In this document: piece by piece, positions 1 through 12,040 of the stretch | Layout: each line of letters starts with the position of its first letter | Numbering within the stretch: position 1 is the stretch's first letter | NCBI RefSeq assembly: GCF_040412425.1 | Contig: NC_089742.1 | Location: forward strand, 82,474,992-82,538,991 | Direction of reading: 5' to 3' | Length of the DNA: 64,000 bases | Origin: Macrobrachium rosenbergii | Lineage: Eukaryota; Arthropoda; Malacostraca; Decapoda; Palaemonidae | Position numbers and translations under genes: made by a program | Notes under the pieces: generated by a model | Seen by the model: only the letters and a program-made list of their open reading frames with translations | Databases searched by the model: none | Told to the model about the DNA's origin: nothing

Positions 1-120
1 ATATAGGGCTATGTGTGTGCGTATGTATACACACATACACTATATATATAGTGTTTGTATATATATAAATATATATTATATGTATATTTGTGTGTGTTTC
101 ATGCATGAGAGAGAGAAATG
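1..120. repeat. Degenerate TA/TG simple repeat
   Basis: The first 120 bases are short alternating TA, TG and CA runs (for example around 25-90), ending in a short GA run. This is a decayed dinucleotide microsatellite cut by the window edge. No coding signal is seen. Confidence 0.7.
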
Positions 121-1364
121 GTGAACTGACATTAACATGAAGTTTTTAACCTTCGAACTGAAAAGTAGATCAGATGTGTTTCTTCTGCGTCTAGGTACTA
201 ATAAGGTTAGTGTTTATTTGCATCTCTCTGTGTAAATCGTGGAGAAAGTTGAGTGACAAATCTTATTGTTCTTAGATATTAGCGTCTGATTTTTTTATAA
301 TAAAACTGTAAGGCATATATATCTAAAATTAAAGATGAATTTTATATAGCCTGTCGAAATTTTATAATATAATTTCATAAATCTCACGATTTGAGGATTT
401 TTCTAATTACAAGTAATTAATTAAGAAATCTTAAGGCTAAAGGAAAAGGTAAAGTTACGGGAAGGCTGCATTGCTCCTCTGTACCTTTCCATAGAAAGGA
501 GCCACGCAGACTGGACTCTTAAGGCCCTGTGGCCTTACTTGAACCATACTCCAGTAAGAGGACTGAACTTTATTGGCATCGAATTTGTTAATAGTTTCTT
601 ACTGCATTTATATAATGTCCGTGATATACATTTTTGAGTTAAATGATCTTAACAGTGTAAGGATACAAATTTGAAGATGTTGTAAGTGTAGAAGTAAGAA
701 AGTTAAAGGTAAATTAAACAAGGCAAAAAGAAAAGAGAGAGAGAAAAAAAGAGTGGCTTGAACTGCTATGTGTGTGCTATGACAACAAAGGCCTCCTTAG
801 TTTTGTTTGAATTCTTGTCATGAATTACGATACTCAAAATAGAAGAGAATATGTGATCAGTGTTTTTACAGTTTTATGCTATTAATATCTTACACTTACT
901 CTTTGAATACTATTTCCAAAATGGTATCTTGATGATGAAATACTCGAAATAGATTGAAAATCAAACAAATGCACTGGAGTATAAAACAGTAACACGTCAA
1001 TTTGCGTTATATGACTACTTGAAATTTTTCTGCCACCCCAAAGAATACCTTCGTTAATTCATAATTCTTAATTTTAGGGTTATTAAAGAGTATATCTGTA
1101 TTTTCTTTTAGTTTTCGTTTTCTTAAGTAATTTTTGGATGGGCAGTTGGTCGTTAAAAGTGAGATCCAACATTTGATTTGGGACAAGTGTGTTATATCTA
1201 GCAACTGCGCTGATTATAGAAAGCAATTAAGAAGTCAGACAGAAAATCAGTGAAAGTGAGGTACAGTAGAAGGGAAAAGAATACTGCAGGCCCTCAGTAA
1301 AGCTCTTTTAAGGGGCTATTCCTGGTCGATGCATGGACATTAATACGGCAGTAACTGTATTTTG

Positions 1365-1368
<4 letters not shown>
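121..1368. other. AT-rich sequence without recognised gene
   Basis: No open frame of note. Around 470-565 several short inverted repeats cluster: TAAGGCC/GGCCTTA around a 4-base loop near 520-537, CTTAC..GTAAG at about 535-560, and a CTTTC/GAAAG-like arm near 485-500. They may mark a small structured repeat, but no family was recognised. Confidence 0.5.

Positions 1369-1431
<63 letters not shown>
1369..1431. repeat. (GA)n microsatellite, about 31 units
   Basis: An essentially uninterrupted GA dinucleotide run. Confidence 0.97.
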
Positions 1432-1434
<3 letters not shown>

Positions 1435-3539
1435 CCATGGGGGAGTTCTGATGCACCTAATGTTTCCACATGAAATAGTTACCGGGATGGTGCTGCATAT
1501 ATTCAGGCGACACAGTTTGGATAAATGTAGACATTGAAGAATCGTTCATTGTCATTTGTGCAACAAAAATGCCTCCAGTTCTGTTTCTGGAGATGATATT
1601 CGTCTCTCCCCCCAAAAATAATAATTGGCAAATAGAGTAAGATTGTTGGGCTGAGACAGGATGGAAAAAACCTTATAAGTCGATGATAGACCTGCCTCTT
1701 CTAAGGAGAAAGTTTGAAGAGTCCGAGAATCACTAGAGAAGTAGGGAAGAAGTTCCGAAGTTTGGAGGCAGTCAGGGAAAGAAGAAGGAGGGAGGCGCTT
1801 TTCTATCAGATCATTTCAGAGCGTTACTTGCAAAAAGTTACACAGCTTGATAAGATGCAAGTGTACTATCTCTCGTGTACGTTGTGCTTTACATTATCCA
1901 ACCCCAATAACATTGCACTTATAAAACAGACACATGCACACTCACATTAAACCTAGGCATTGCGACGGAAATAATGAGTATTAAGCGATCGTATCTCAAT
2001 AGATGTGTGCACTGGACTGGAAAAGGAGTCTTAACACTTACTTTGCTTCGATTTGGATTCATTGTGACCCATAACCTGCCATAATGCGATGCTTAGTAAT
2101 ATTGGATATTTTTTAATACTGATTATTTTTTGTTTTCAAGATAAAAAAAGATAACAGTTGAGGCTTCCGTATGAGGTATTGAGGAAATGACTGTTATTGT
2201 TTATTGTAAAGAGTAAATTCAGACAACAGAAAGAAGGGAAGGCCGTTGATCATGTTGAGACGCAATTCATGATCATTTACAGACTTTAAAATGAAAATAT
2301 TAGCTCTTAATTACCCAAAAATTACCTTTATGTCTGCATATTTGTTCTAACCTTCGGTCACGGCGGTCATGGAGGTTGGCCATGATTTATGAAAAAACGA
2401 ACATGCAAAAACTGTTGATCAAATTTCGGAGCACTTTTGACAGGAACAATCCTTGGCGATTTTCTCAAATTTGTTGAGGCTGGACGTTACAGCGTTTGCA
2501 AAATGGCCCAGAGCCAGGTGGGAGATGATGTGTCCATCTAGACTTTTGCGACGCTAGTAGGCAAGGAAAGCCATAAAAAGATTACCCGTTAGCTGCGTCA
2601 GGTTGGTGTGAAAAAGGAAAAATGTTTCGGTTAAGCTCAGTTATGCTCTGCCGCACTGGTAAACAATCGCACTGGGACTGATGGAAGCTTTACATGCAAA
2701 CAACGTTGTTTGGGTCGTGGATTTTGGTAACAAATTTATTGAGGAAAAGGCTTGCTATGATATTTCGCCATCATTCAAGGCGGCCAAGAAGGACTGTAGT
2801 TACAAATGGAGCCATTGAAAGGCATTATAGGCTACAGTAGAAATCAAGGAGACGTAAACATATTTTATGCCTTTGCAAATAATAGCCAGTATTACATCCA
2901 TTATATGCTGAAATTTATTTGAGATTTTGTGAGTTTACAGAAGGATTTTAGTTTAGCTAGGACGGACAGAGATGAGAAAAATACTTTCAGGTAAGTCTAC
3001 AGAAAATCAGAACGCAGTTGTTGCTGTTTACTCCCGGCCCCACGAAAAGTAGTCAGCCCGTTTGCAAAATATTGCATGAAGTACAGACGTTATAGTTATA
3101 AAGATTTTGAATGAATATTGAAACAAATCGCCACTGAGACTAATGAGGTTTTTTGTACTGCAAGAGAATCTACAAAAAAAAAAATCCTCGAATCTTTTAT
3201 GAGTCCGCATTGTATTCGATATAAGAGGATCGGATGATTTAGATCGTAACGAAAGAGTATGAACGGGAGATCAGATCCCATTGTTTGTCCTAAGGCCTCC
3301 TTTTGGTGCTTTTAATGAGGCGTTGGTAAAGCCCGGATTTAACGAGGAAGCTGATCATAAAAAACCGATTCGGATTTTTTTTTTTATTCCCCTCCGCGGC
3401 AGAGATTTTCTGTCCTGTTTATGGATTTTCAAAGCGCGTATCTTCTTATCGTCCTATTGTTGAAATTGGTAACTGGAAGGCACGAGGAGAGACAGAGGAA
3501 GAAAACGTTATAATGATTAAAAACTGAAATATCAGGCAT

Positions 3540-3540
<1 letters not shown>
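1432..3540. other. Unique AT-rich sequence, no recognised gene
   Basis: Frames here are short, and the one from 1714 begins at TTG, not ATG. The segment 2390-2900 is more GC-balanced and may be an old repeat, but I could not place it in a family. Confidence 0.5.

Positions 3541-3586
<46 letters not shown>
3541..3586. repeat. (CT)n microsatellite
   Basis: About 22 CT units in a row. Confidence 0.97.
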
Positions 3587-3588
<2 letters not shown>

Positions 3589-3890
3589 CTGTTCATATTT
3601 GCACCTGTTTGCCTGTAAGGATAAAGGGAAGGGTAGGAATGGCCGATGAACGCTCCAACGGGGGCACTTAGGCCTGGTGTTGATTTAAACCGCCAATGAA
3701 CCCCTTGGGAAAGGGTTTAATCCAGGCGACTGCGTCACTTCAGGAGCCAAAACAAACCCATCACTCTGCAAAAGATAGTCTTCCAATATGTTTCATGATT
3801 TGCTTCCCCTTTTGGGACCTGCACTTATCTATTACAGGTTAAAATTTTATGTGGCCTATAAAGCCACCTCCATTAATCCCAGCTCAAAAG
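3587..3890. other. Non-coding spacer with GC-richer patch
   Basis: Between two CT tracts. The patch at 3640-3740 has higher GC and weak internal complementarity (TTTAAACC against GGTTTAAT). It may be an old dispersed repeat; there is no coding signal. Confidence 0.35.
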
Positions 3891-3946
3891 CTCTCTCTCT
3901 CTAGGCTCTCTCTCTCTCTCTCTCTCTACTCTCTCTCACCAGTCAC
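3891..3946. repeat. Interrupted (CT)n microsatellite
   Basis: CT runs broken by short AGG and A interruptions, which marks an older, imperfect tract. Confidence 0.9.
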
Positions 3947-4878
3947 TGGTTGTCATCACAGATGATTGTATGGTTTTTTCTAATTCTTTTTCTGATTATT
4001 TTGAGGACACAAATGGTGGTTCAGTGAACGAGATATTATCATTATACTTAATATTTATGGTTTCAGCTCAGGCTATCAACTAATACTATAGATTTAATAT
4101 ATTTAGTGATTGCTTATATCAGGGTATTTATCCGTCAGTAGCATGCGTACTTTATTTCATTAAATATTTCGACATTTTTAGACACCAGAAATGACTTTGC
4201 GATGACGCATGGCTTATTATTTTTCGTGTTTCATCATAGCATTATGACCTGACGATTGCTAAGACTAGTGTGGACTCGTGCAAAGACTATGAATGGTTTT
4301 AATTATCTGTCACAAAAATAAAAGACAGCAAACAATATCATTCAGAATTGTATGGCGGATAAGGTTCGATGAAATTTCAATTAAAAAGAATGGCGTATAA
4401 ATAAAATTGCTGCATGTGACATAGGGGACCTAGAAAAACCTGATAATGGAATTCGTAAGCATATGATTTGGTTGTTAATGATGCATGGTTTACTGTGTAT
4501 AATTTTTTCGTTGTTCAGAAACTTTCGTGATAAAAGTGTTTGTGTGTGTGCTTGGGATAAAGACAAGAGCAGAAAGAAGTAAGGGTTAAGAATTCGTCTC
4601 TTGTCCTTGTTTACACTGAACGTAGACCTTGAAAAAGCTCTTTATTTAGAGTGGTCTATATATACTTTGTTCTCTTGAATAAATAAATCGTTACTGGGGC
4701 AGAATTTACGAATGTTGCTTGCGTGTGACCATATGGGCAACTGCCTTGGATGCCAAAATTGAATTCTTAGTTCAGGAGCAATGGATTAGAGAAAATTGAT
4801 GGATCATCTGTGTTCCTTGAATCCATAAGTTTTGTTTGTGTGTGTGTATATGTAGGCGTGTATGTGTGATGTGTGTGC

Positions 4879-4881
<3 letters not shown>
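3947..4881. other. AT-rich non-coding sequence
   Basis: No recognisable gene, repeat family or RNA. Short TG-rich patches occur near 4535-4555 and 4840-4880, the latter leading into a GA tract. Confidence 0.5.

Positions 4882-4934
<53 letters not shown>
4882..4934. repeat. (GA)n microsatellite
   Basis: About 26 GA units. It is complementary to the CT tract at 5013-5050, so the pair could fold into a long hairpin with a loop of roughly 78 bases. Confidence 0.97.
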
Positions 4935-4937
<3 letters not shown>

Positions 4938-5010
4938 TCATTAAATGGGAAGTGACATCCGGAATGCCTCTTTCTTTGGAAACTGAAAAGATATGACTCC
5001 TTTCGGGAGC

Positions 5011-5012
<2 letters not shown>

Positions 5013-5050
<38 letters not shown>
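5013..5050. repeat. (CT)n microsatellite / possible polypyrimidine tract
   Basis: CT run ending in TTTCTCTCTTTC. It lies just upstream of an AG at 5067-5068, so it could act as the polypyrimidine tract of a splice acceptor for the candidate exon that follows. That role is inference only. Confidence 0.9.
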
Positions 5051-5117
5051 TTCATACAATACATGAAGCTCGCTGGCTTCAACCTCCATTATAAAAACGA
5101 TCACTCCTCCGGTAACT

Positions 5118-5309
5118 ATGGCACCATCTTCCACCCTGGATTTGTTCGAAATTGTGAGTGGGAGTTTGCGTGTAATTTCACAAATGGGTTCTATGTCATC
5201 AGGAGACCTTCATTTTTTCTTAGCTTTATTTTTACTGGCGCTTATTTCATTTTTCCTTCTGGCGTGGGTGGTGGGTGGTTTGCGAGATCTAATGCGAATG
5301 CAACTTTAA
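5118..5309 (+). CDS. Candidate small membrane protein (63 aa) or terminal exon
   Basis: I do not recognise a family. The frame opens with ATG at 5118 in a good eukaryotic context (A at -3, G at +4) and encodes 63 residues. Residues 1-30 are polar. Residues about 32-52 form one strongly hydrophobic segment rich in F, L, A, I and V, which would be a single transmembrane helix. A short basic tail (LRDLMRMQL) follows. The frame stays open upstream to a stop near 5062, so this could also be the end of a larger protein spliced in at the AG of 5067-5068 after a CT tract. An AATAAA polyadenylation signal lies at about 5361, some 50 bases past the stop. Against it: the ORF is short, no upstream exon was found, and AT-rich DNA readily yields hydrophobic frames. 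Confidence is low. Confidence 0.25.
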   Translation: MAPSSTLDLFEIVSGSLRVISQMGSMSSGDLHFFLALFLLALISFFLLAWVVGGLRDLMRMQL

Positions 5310-5360
5310 GCACGCCCGCATCCACATGGAACTGTATTTCCAAATGATTAAAATTATTTC

Positions 5361-5366
5361 AATAAA
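5361..5366 (+). promoter_or_regulatory. Possible polyadenylation signal AATAAA
   Basis: An AATAAA hexamer about 50 bases downstream of the stop of the small ORF at 5118-5309. In AT-rich sequence this motif is common by chance, so it only weakly supports the ORF. Confidence 0.2.
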
Positions 5367-5369
5367 AAA

Positions 5370-7947
5370 GTAAAATTGGACTGCAGCAGCGTGGTAGAAA
5401 CATTCATTCATTTCATTTAGTGATGCTACCTTTTATTATGAAATTATTTGTTCGAAAACTACCTACTCTTTCTTTTTTTATCTTCTGTAATTGAGGCAAT
5501 TGTTTGCGTATTTAGTTCACAGTCCTTGATTGTTGAAAGGTCTCTGAAGTATTCGGTAGCGGATAGATAACTTTTTATCATGGAAACTTTAATTATGATG
5601 GAAACAATAGCACCAATGCCAACATCGACGATAATATATTACAACCGTTCCTATGGTAAAATGCCAGGCAAAACACACGTTTTCAATGGTTGAGTTGTAT
5701 ACAGAGCAAAATCTGTAGAAATACTTTTTTCCTATTATATCAAAATGTAAATTTTTCAGGGTTATTTGCCATTGCTAAAGAGCTTACAAAATTTATTCTA
5801 AGATTGGAAAATGTGTTGTTCAGTTTTTCACCTTTTGTAGCTGTATGATTAGTTGGTCTAGACATCAAAATGCACAGTAAGCATAATATGTAAGGCATTT
5901 TGTTCCTTGTAATAACGAGCTTTGAAATCCATGAAAGCCCTGGAATTGAATCAAGGCATTAATCATTCTCAGTGAAATGTTTTCTTTAAAAACGACAAAC
6001 ATGCTATTGAATGTGAAACACTTTCTTAGTCTGTAAATAGAACAGACGTGGTTTAACGTAAACATTTTAAAGGAATATTCAGTTCTGAATTTCTGGTTGG
6101 TCTGGATTTTATAAAGCCTCTAGCACATTGTCTTTTTATCTTTTCATTCGCACAGTGTATGAAAAATCATTAAGATTTTAGAGGATGATTATAGAATTGC
6201 AGAAATATCTGGGTACATTAAGATAAATGAATAAGCAACGATAACTTGCTGACGAATAGTTATTAAGATATGTGAATAAACATCGGTATTTTGTTGACTT
6301 ATTGTGATACGTGGATCACCAACGATATATGGTGTCTTATAATTAATCTTATAAAAGGCACATGAATTATATAGTAAACGATATCTCGCAAATGTATAGT
6401 TCTTTCTCTTTCTATTTGTGTTGTGAACTAACATTGGCTTTTGAGATGTCGATATGTACTGAAATTTACGTCTTATGTGCAACTCTTTATTCCGTTTTTA
6501 CTGGTAATGGAGAGCTTAAAGGTCTAGCATTGGAACTGGAAAGTTTTGAAAATCAGAAGAATTGAAGATTAGCAAATTATGTTGTGACGAAACCAGTGAT
6601 AAACGACAAATATATCACGTGTATGAAACCGTATGACAACGGGGGAATAAGATATAGCAGCAGAGGTATTGAAACCACAAGACGGGATGAGTTTTAAAGA
6701 TTAACATTTGTATATATTTTAAGCTTTTTCACTTTGGTAAAATATTCAGATCTGTTACTATGTTATCGTTGCTAAACTGCTGTTGACACTTCGAGAAGCG
6801 ATGTTATTTTTTCCTGCATTCAAATGAACATCCAGCGTTGCTCTTATATCATCTAAGAATAACTGTTGCTTTACGAATTTGAGTCGTTCCACCAACTTAT
6901 CACGTTTAACCTTAGCATTCAGAATTTGTTACATGCAAATGATAACAGAATCCTTATGTCATAGAATCCTGTTTTCATGTCAACTTTCATTGTTGTAGGT
7001 ATCCAATTTCACATTTATTAATTTGCCTATGTTGCCTTTCCAACTAAGACTGGTTTTATAACCTTATAAAATGTGAGCTTAAACAATTTTTATTTAATCA
7101 CGATTTTTTTTTTAGTCTACAGGTTTCCGCAGAATTTCTTCATTTTCTTTTTGCTCTTGAGAAAAGCAGACGATAGATAATATTGAAAGCAGCAAGATAA
7201 CGAAGAATACAATCATTCTTTGACAGCACGCTATTTGTTGAGCTAAAATATGAAAATAACCAAAACTGCGTAGAAGAATAAACTTCGCGTTATGAATTTC
7301 AGCTGAGCTGTCTATATTTGATTTTTTTTGCTTAGTTTTCTCTCCTGTTGTAAAAGTAAAATAAAACGTATGAAAACGAAGGTTCAAATTTATAGCCAAC
7401 AATTTTTTGTTTACGTTTAATATCGAGTTTCTGTTTTCACTTTTCTTTCAACGCCAGGGCAACAGGATGGAGATTCATATGTATAGGAGAGAAACCCATC
7501 GTGAAGTGCGAATTGTATCTGCTGTAATTAAACTACGGACCTCTCTTTCCATCGGCGAAAGGTTATTAAAGGGTTTAACGTTAGGCTAATTGCGAGAGCA
7601 GTTTTACGTCCATTTCGTCAAACGTCCCTAAAAGTTTCGTCCAAGGGACTAATGGAAGTCTAAACGCGGTATAAACCGAGTCAAAATGTCATCACGGGTC
7701 GCCGTCCGGCATTTACGAGAACTAGTTGTTATGACAACCATGGACGCTGAACACAACTTTCCATGTAGGGGATTACAGAGATTAAGCCTTTTCCCTTTTA
7801 GGGAGAAAAAAGACTCAACAGTATTTATATATATATATAATATAGTACATTTTTAAACCAGTGCTTTCATTTTTCTTTCGGTTTGTATTAGGGAATCCCA
7901 TCATCACTTTTTCAAAATCATGTTTCCATTCTCATGAAGTTATGTAT
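5370..7947. other. Unique AT-rich sequence, no recognised gene
   Basis: Frames are short. The segment 7440-7760 has fewer simple repeats and higher GC, with many CG dinucleotides and a TTGTTATGACAACC palindrome-like motif near 7725. It could be a conserved non-coding element, but nothing in the window proves that. Confidence 0.4.
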
Positions 7948-7957
7948 GTATATATAT

Positions 7958-8007
<50 letters not shown>
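7948..8007. repeat. (TA)n microsatellite
   Basis: TA run with one AATA interruption near 7970. Confidence 0.96.
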
Positions 8008-8008
<1 letters not shown>

Positions 8009-8165
8009 TCGTATATTGTTTATGTGTGAATGCATGTGAAATGTGTTCATGTATGTTATTTCTTTCTCTGTATTTAAAGTTCCCAGACAAAAAAACGTAC
8101 ACAAAATTTAAATGGTACGTTGATTTCCGGAATTCATCCTTTCTAAGGGTAGATAAAGTAAAACC

Positions 8166-8207
8166 TCTCTCTCTCTCTAACGTCTCTTCTCTCTCTCTCT
8201 CTCTTAT
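8166..8207. repeat. Interrupted (CT)n microsatellite
   Basis: CT runs split by AACG, T and TA interruptions. Confidence 0.85.
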
Positions 8208-8412
8208 CTCTCCCGGACGAGGAGGGTCCAGTTGAAAGGCATGTACCCTCAAACCCTTTGTTGCTTGGTTGACCTTTGCAGTGAATCAAGTACTTAGTGG
8301 GTGGTCGGCTGTTTTAAGCTGCAGCGTGCAGTGAAATACTGTATATACATTTTTTATACATTATATAAGGATGTATACATATATGTGTATATATATATAT
8401 ACATATACCTGT

Positions 8413-8610
8413 ACACACACACACAAATTTCAGTCGCCGCTGCTGGATTGACATGTTCTCAACAAATAACAACTTTCCAAACTGTGAGTTCAACAGACAG
8501 TCTTCTAAATAATAAAAAGGTTGCAAATACAAATTTTTACTGATGAAATTTTGCCTGCGAGAGAATGCTGGGCCACTGCGATCTTGGAGTATAACTATAA
8601 AGCAAAGGTT

Positions 8611-8612
<2 letters not shown>
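8413..8612 (+). repeat. Microsatellite-linked dispersed repeat, copy 1
   Basis: A unit of about 200 bp running from an AC-rich start through a core (GTCGCCGCTGCTGGATTGAC at 8433-8452) to TATAAAGCAAAGGTTTGAT, then directly into a long TA tract. The reverse complement of 18251-18440 matches it along its whole length with small indels and ends in the same way at a TA tract. This is a dispersed repeat family with a TA microsatellite at its 3' end. No coding capacity is seen. Confidence 0.85.
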
Positions 8613-8664
<52 letters not shown>

Positions 8665-8667
8665 ATG

Positions 8668-8747
<80 letters not shown>

Positions 8748-8824
8748 GCATATATATATATCTTATATATGCATGTATATACATACATACATGTATATGA
8801 AGATATATATGCATATATAATATG

Positions 8825-8874
<50 letters not shown>

Positions 8875-8893
8875 TTATTTTATATATATATAT

Positions 8894-8970
<77 letters not shown>

Positions 8971-8971
8971 T
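8613..8971. repeat. Compound (TA)n microsatellite cluster
   Basis: About 360 bases of TA runs broken by GTGTGTGTATG, TGCATATA and CATTTATTTT spacers. It continues directly from the 3' end of the dispersed repeat at 8413-8612. Confidence 0.95.
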
Positions 8972-10315
8972 ATATGCTGTAAAAATCCTAAATATGAGCT
9001 AGAAAGAATGGGATTGGTTTATTTTTTAATTAACTGCCTTGACAGCCAACACAAAGAACCCAGAATGTAAGCAGTGAAGGGAATGGATAAACTGACTACC
9101 TTGATATCATATCTAAGTAAACAGAGAATTGGAGGTCACCATGGTTGGAGGAAAACAAACCAGTTATTTACTTTAAACTGAATTTATTTACAAATGAAGC
9201 AATCAGGGAAATTAAGATGAAAAAAATGACAGAGTTAGCAAGCAAGTCACGGAAATGTGCAATAAAATTAGACAAATGGGTAGTAAATTGCTGAATATAA
9301 AAAGCTAAACGGCCGTGAAATAGTTTAACATGCAATTGACCATGAAGGTTATGACTGGTTGAATGATTCTGTGGATAACGCACTTGGGTATCAAAGGGGA
9401 ACTGTTCAGTGTCCCGGACTGCTAATCAGAAGACTCTTGCACTTGGCAGGATGGCATTTAGACGTCTGTTTTAGGATTTTGTTCTAGGCAGGGACACAGA
9501 CCGTCAGAGGGGGCTGGATAACAGGTTCTGGAAGAGAAACCCAGGTTAGCATTCAAAACCGAACGAGTTTCTCTCACATGAACTGTAGTGAGCGCGATTG
9601 AGGAAATTGATCAATTAGATTTAATTAGCCCGTGGTAACACTATGGAGGTTCAATCTAATTTGATCACTGGATTAATCTAATTTGAGTTTGCTAGTCATG
9701 AGGGGCAAGGGCTTTTAGGTTTTATTTGATGAAGGGTGCCTTTGTTAGGAGAATGAAAAGTTGGAAATTCGGAAAATGAAGAGATTTTCAAAGAAGAAAA
9801 AGACAGCTGGTGTAGGACCTAGTGGCTTCCAGACGTACCTGATTCCTACTGTGCTAGAGCTCGTTTTAGACGATAATTGCAGCTGCTGGAGTCCTCCCAA
9901 ATCGCCAACCCAGAAAGATGAAAAATTTCCACTGACATTGGCGGTTGGGTACGGATTGCATGACGTTCAGGTCTCGGGCGTCGCATTCGATTTTGTTTTC
10001 TTGGGTCGGGCACAGGACATTGGTGATCTGAAATAGCCACACCGTCAGCGGAAGGTCGTACGGGAAAATACGTTTATAGTTAAGTCTCTTAAAGGTAAGG
10101 ATAATAGCCTAAAAACTTACAGTCCCGGATTCGCCCTTTTGGGCCTAACAGCTTCTGACCCCTCAAATCACCTGATGCTGGGGCTAAGAGGTCGTTATAT
10201 TTCCCTAAGTCAGGTGATATTGGGGGTTTCCTATATAATTTCAACCCCTTTTTCATGGCGTATCCCAGCTACCCTTAAATTTGAATTTATATCTAACTGG
10301 ATAAAGGGACAAATG

Positions 10316-10316
<1 letters not shown>
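8972..10316. other. Non-coding sequence left of the LTR element
   Basis: No gene recognised. There is a near-perfect inverted repeat around 9609-9666 (GATCAATTAGATT against AATCTAATTTGATC). The GC-richer stretch 9380-10300 may be an unrecognised old repeat: it contains TCACCTGA at about 10167 and TCAGGTGA at about 10210 in opposite orientation, each followed by a G-rich run. Confidence 0.4.

Positions 10317-10380
<64 letters not shown>
10317..10380. repeat. (TA)n microsatellite, left part of split tract
   Basis: About 32 TA units directly before the left LTR. Another TA tract follows the right LTR at 18153, so the LTR element appears to have inserted into one TA tract and split it. Confidence 0.95.
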
Positions 10381-10384
<4 letters not shown>

Positions 10385-10385
<1 letters not shown>

Positions 10386-11564
10386 ATTATGATTAGCAAG
10401 AATTCGCTAGCAAATTGCCTCCCCCCCCTCCTTTGTTGTGGTTGGTTGTTGTTGTGTTTCATTTACTGCCAGCCGGCCGATCGATAGACCATCTGTCTAT
10501 CGACTTAAAAACAAGGGTTTAAAAGATTAAAGGCGCTCCCATTTTTGATAAAGATCTTTCCTTCGAGGCAAAAGTAATCTGGCTTGGGCGTTTTCCCTAC
10601 AGGCCAAAACCCTCTGCGCAGCAGGTGCAATGAGTCAAAGCATCTGTGTTGGGCGCACCCCCCCTGCCCCAAAGGAGGGGATAAAAAGCAAAAGCCCACG
10701 AGGTCTCGACACACACGCGGGCTGGAAGATATGGAGTGAGCTTGTGAAGACGTCCTCAACACCTGGCCCCACCGATGCCCTTGCATCCTAACCACGTGGC
10801 CCTTTCCAAAGTATACTTTTCCCTCGTGCCCTTCAACCGTATTCCTCGAGCCCACACGCCATTGCTTGGAGTTTCGAGGAGTCCCCATCGCCTTGCCCCT
10901 TTACGGAAGCCCTTGCATCTCACCACGTGGAAGAAACTCGTCCCTCGGAAATCGCAAGTCATCCACGGACCGCCTTCTACACGCCCTCGGAAAATCTGCT
11001 AAGGTAAAGTGCCCTGGGAGAGCCCCATTTCAGTCACGCTTTTGTCTCGTAATATTTTCTTAAAGAGAAAGCCAGAAATCTCCCTTTGTCTAATGTCCGT
11101 GCGCCTCTTGCATCGGCAGTATTAATTCTTTATTACTCCTTTGGCACCCTCAGTGCAGCTTCGAATTCATTATTCTTTGTCTATTTTCATTACTGGCGTA
11201 TAATGTGCATATCTCTCATTTCAGAGGGATCCTATTTCGTGGAAGCTTCTCGGACTGTGTCTGGAATCCCCAGTTTCATTCAATCCCGTAAATCTCCTTC
11301 AGGATAGTAATCTACTTGAGTTCCTCTTTCCCATACTGATATCATTTATGTAAATACACTACTTTAAATTTGCCCACGTGTTTTACGTAATATTTCCCTC
11401 AGTAACAAGAGCCCTAAGCTCATATGAAATTCTCCTTTGTTTTCCTCTTTTTTTACGTTTTCCCGTACCCACAAAGTCAGAATCACAAGGCTAAATTACC
11501 GTAAATTGTTGCTACCTGTCTCACAGAGCATATTTCAAACTAAAACCACGGAAAAACGTAAAAA
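10385..11564 (+). repeat. Left LTR
   Basis: Matches 16986-18148 throughout. The shared sequence starts at TATTATGATTAGCAAG; a conventional TG start would be 10390. It ends in ACGTAAAAA just before the primer-binding-site-like TGGCGACC. Open frames inside it, such as the minus-strand frame 10505-10888, are not conserved as proteins between the LTRs and are treated as chance. Confidence 0.9.
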
Positions 11565-11577
11565 TGGCGACCTGGCC
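11565..11577 (+). other. Probable primer-binding site
   Basis: TGGCGACCTGGCC lies directly after the left LTR, where a tRNA 3' end would pair to start minus-strand synthesis. The leading TGG is typical of such sites. I cannot name the tRNA. Confidence 0.5.
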
Positions 11578-11889
11578 ATAGATCTCGTTTTGCAGTTGCA
11601 GTTCCCCTAGCGTTGCTTTATTGCATTTGCAACTTGCCAGATCAGCTATTAGCAAAGCTAAGCTGGGTACGAGACAATTACGAACCTTATGTGTAAAACC
11701 AGCACACAGATCCAGAAAATTCCACGTAAGTAATGTGTTTATCTTAGCAAAACCTTTTTACCATCGTGACTGTTCCTAGGAATTAGAAATAGGGACGCAT
11801 GTAATCACTGAGAGAAAAGAACCGCCGTATTAGATTCTGTTAATGCATGCCTTTCAGGATAGGTAGTTAGAAATAACCAGTGCTAACCA

Positions 11890-12040
11890 TCCTTTGCTTC
11901 GAGGAATAGTGCGAAATTCCTCTGTGTTAAAATCTTTGCCATATCTTTTGCTTCGAGGAATAGTGCGAAAATTCCTGTGTTAAAATCTTTGCCATATTCT
12001 TGCTTCGAGGAATAGTGAAAGAAATTACTCTGTGATAAAT
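11890..12040 (+). repeat. Tandem repeat, about 58-bp unit, 3 copies
   Basis: Each unit contains TTGCTTCGAGGAATAGTG followed by a variable AAATTCC..TGTGTTAAAATCTTTGCCAT segment. The third copy is diverged and incomplete. Confidence 0.85.

Noticed and set aside
1714..1950. 78-codon frame with a basic N-terminus
   Set aside because: Starts at TTG, which is not a normal eukaryotic start, and has no recognisable domain.
4772..5134. 120-codon minus-strand frame with Ser-Leu and Arg-Glu repeats
   Set aside because: It reads through the GA and CT tracts at 4882 and 5013 and is low complexity; no real domain.
8537..9002. Long open frames of alternating Tyr-Ile on both strands
   Set aside because: They are translations of the TA microsatellite; every frame of a TA repeat reads YI or IY. 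The same holds near 27.6, 31.0, 33.2, 36.2, 38.4, 41.7, 60.4, 62.1 and 63.7 kb.
10505..10888. 127-codon minus-strand frame in the left LTR
   Set aside because: The matching region of the right LTR gives different, shorter frames because of indels, so there is no protein conservation.
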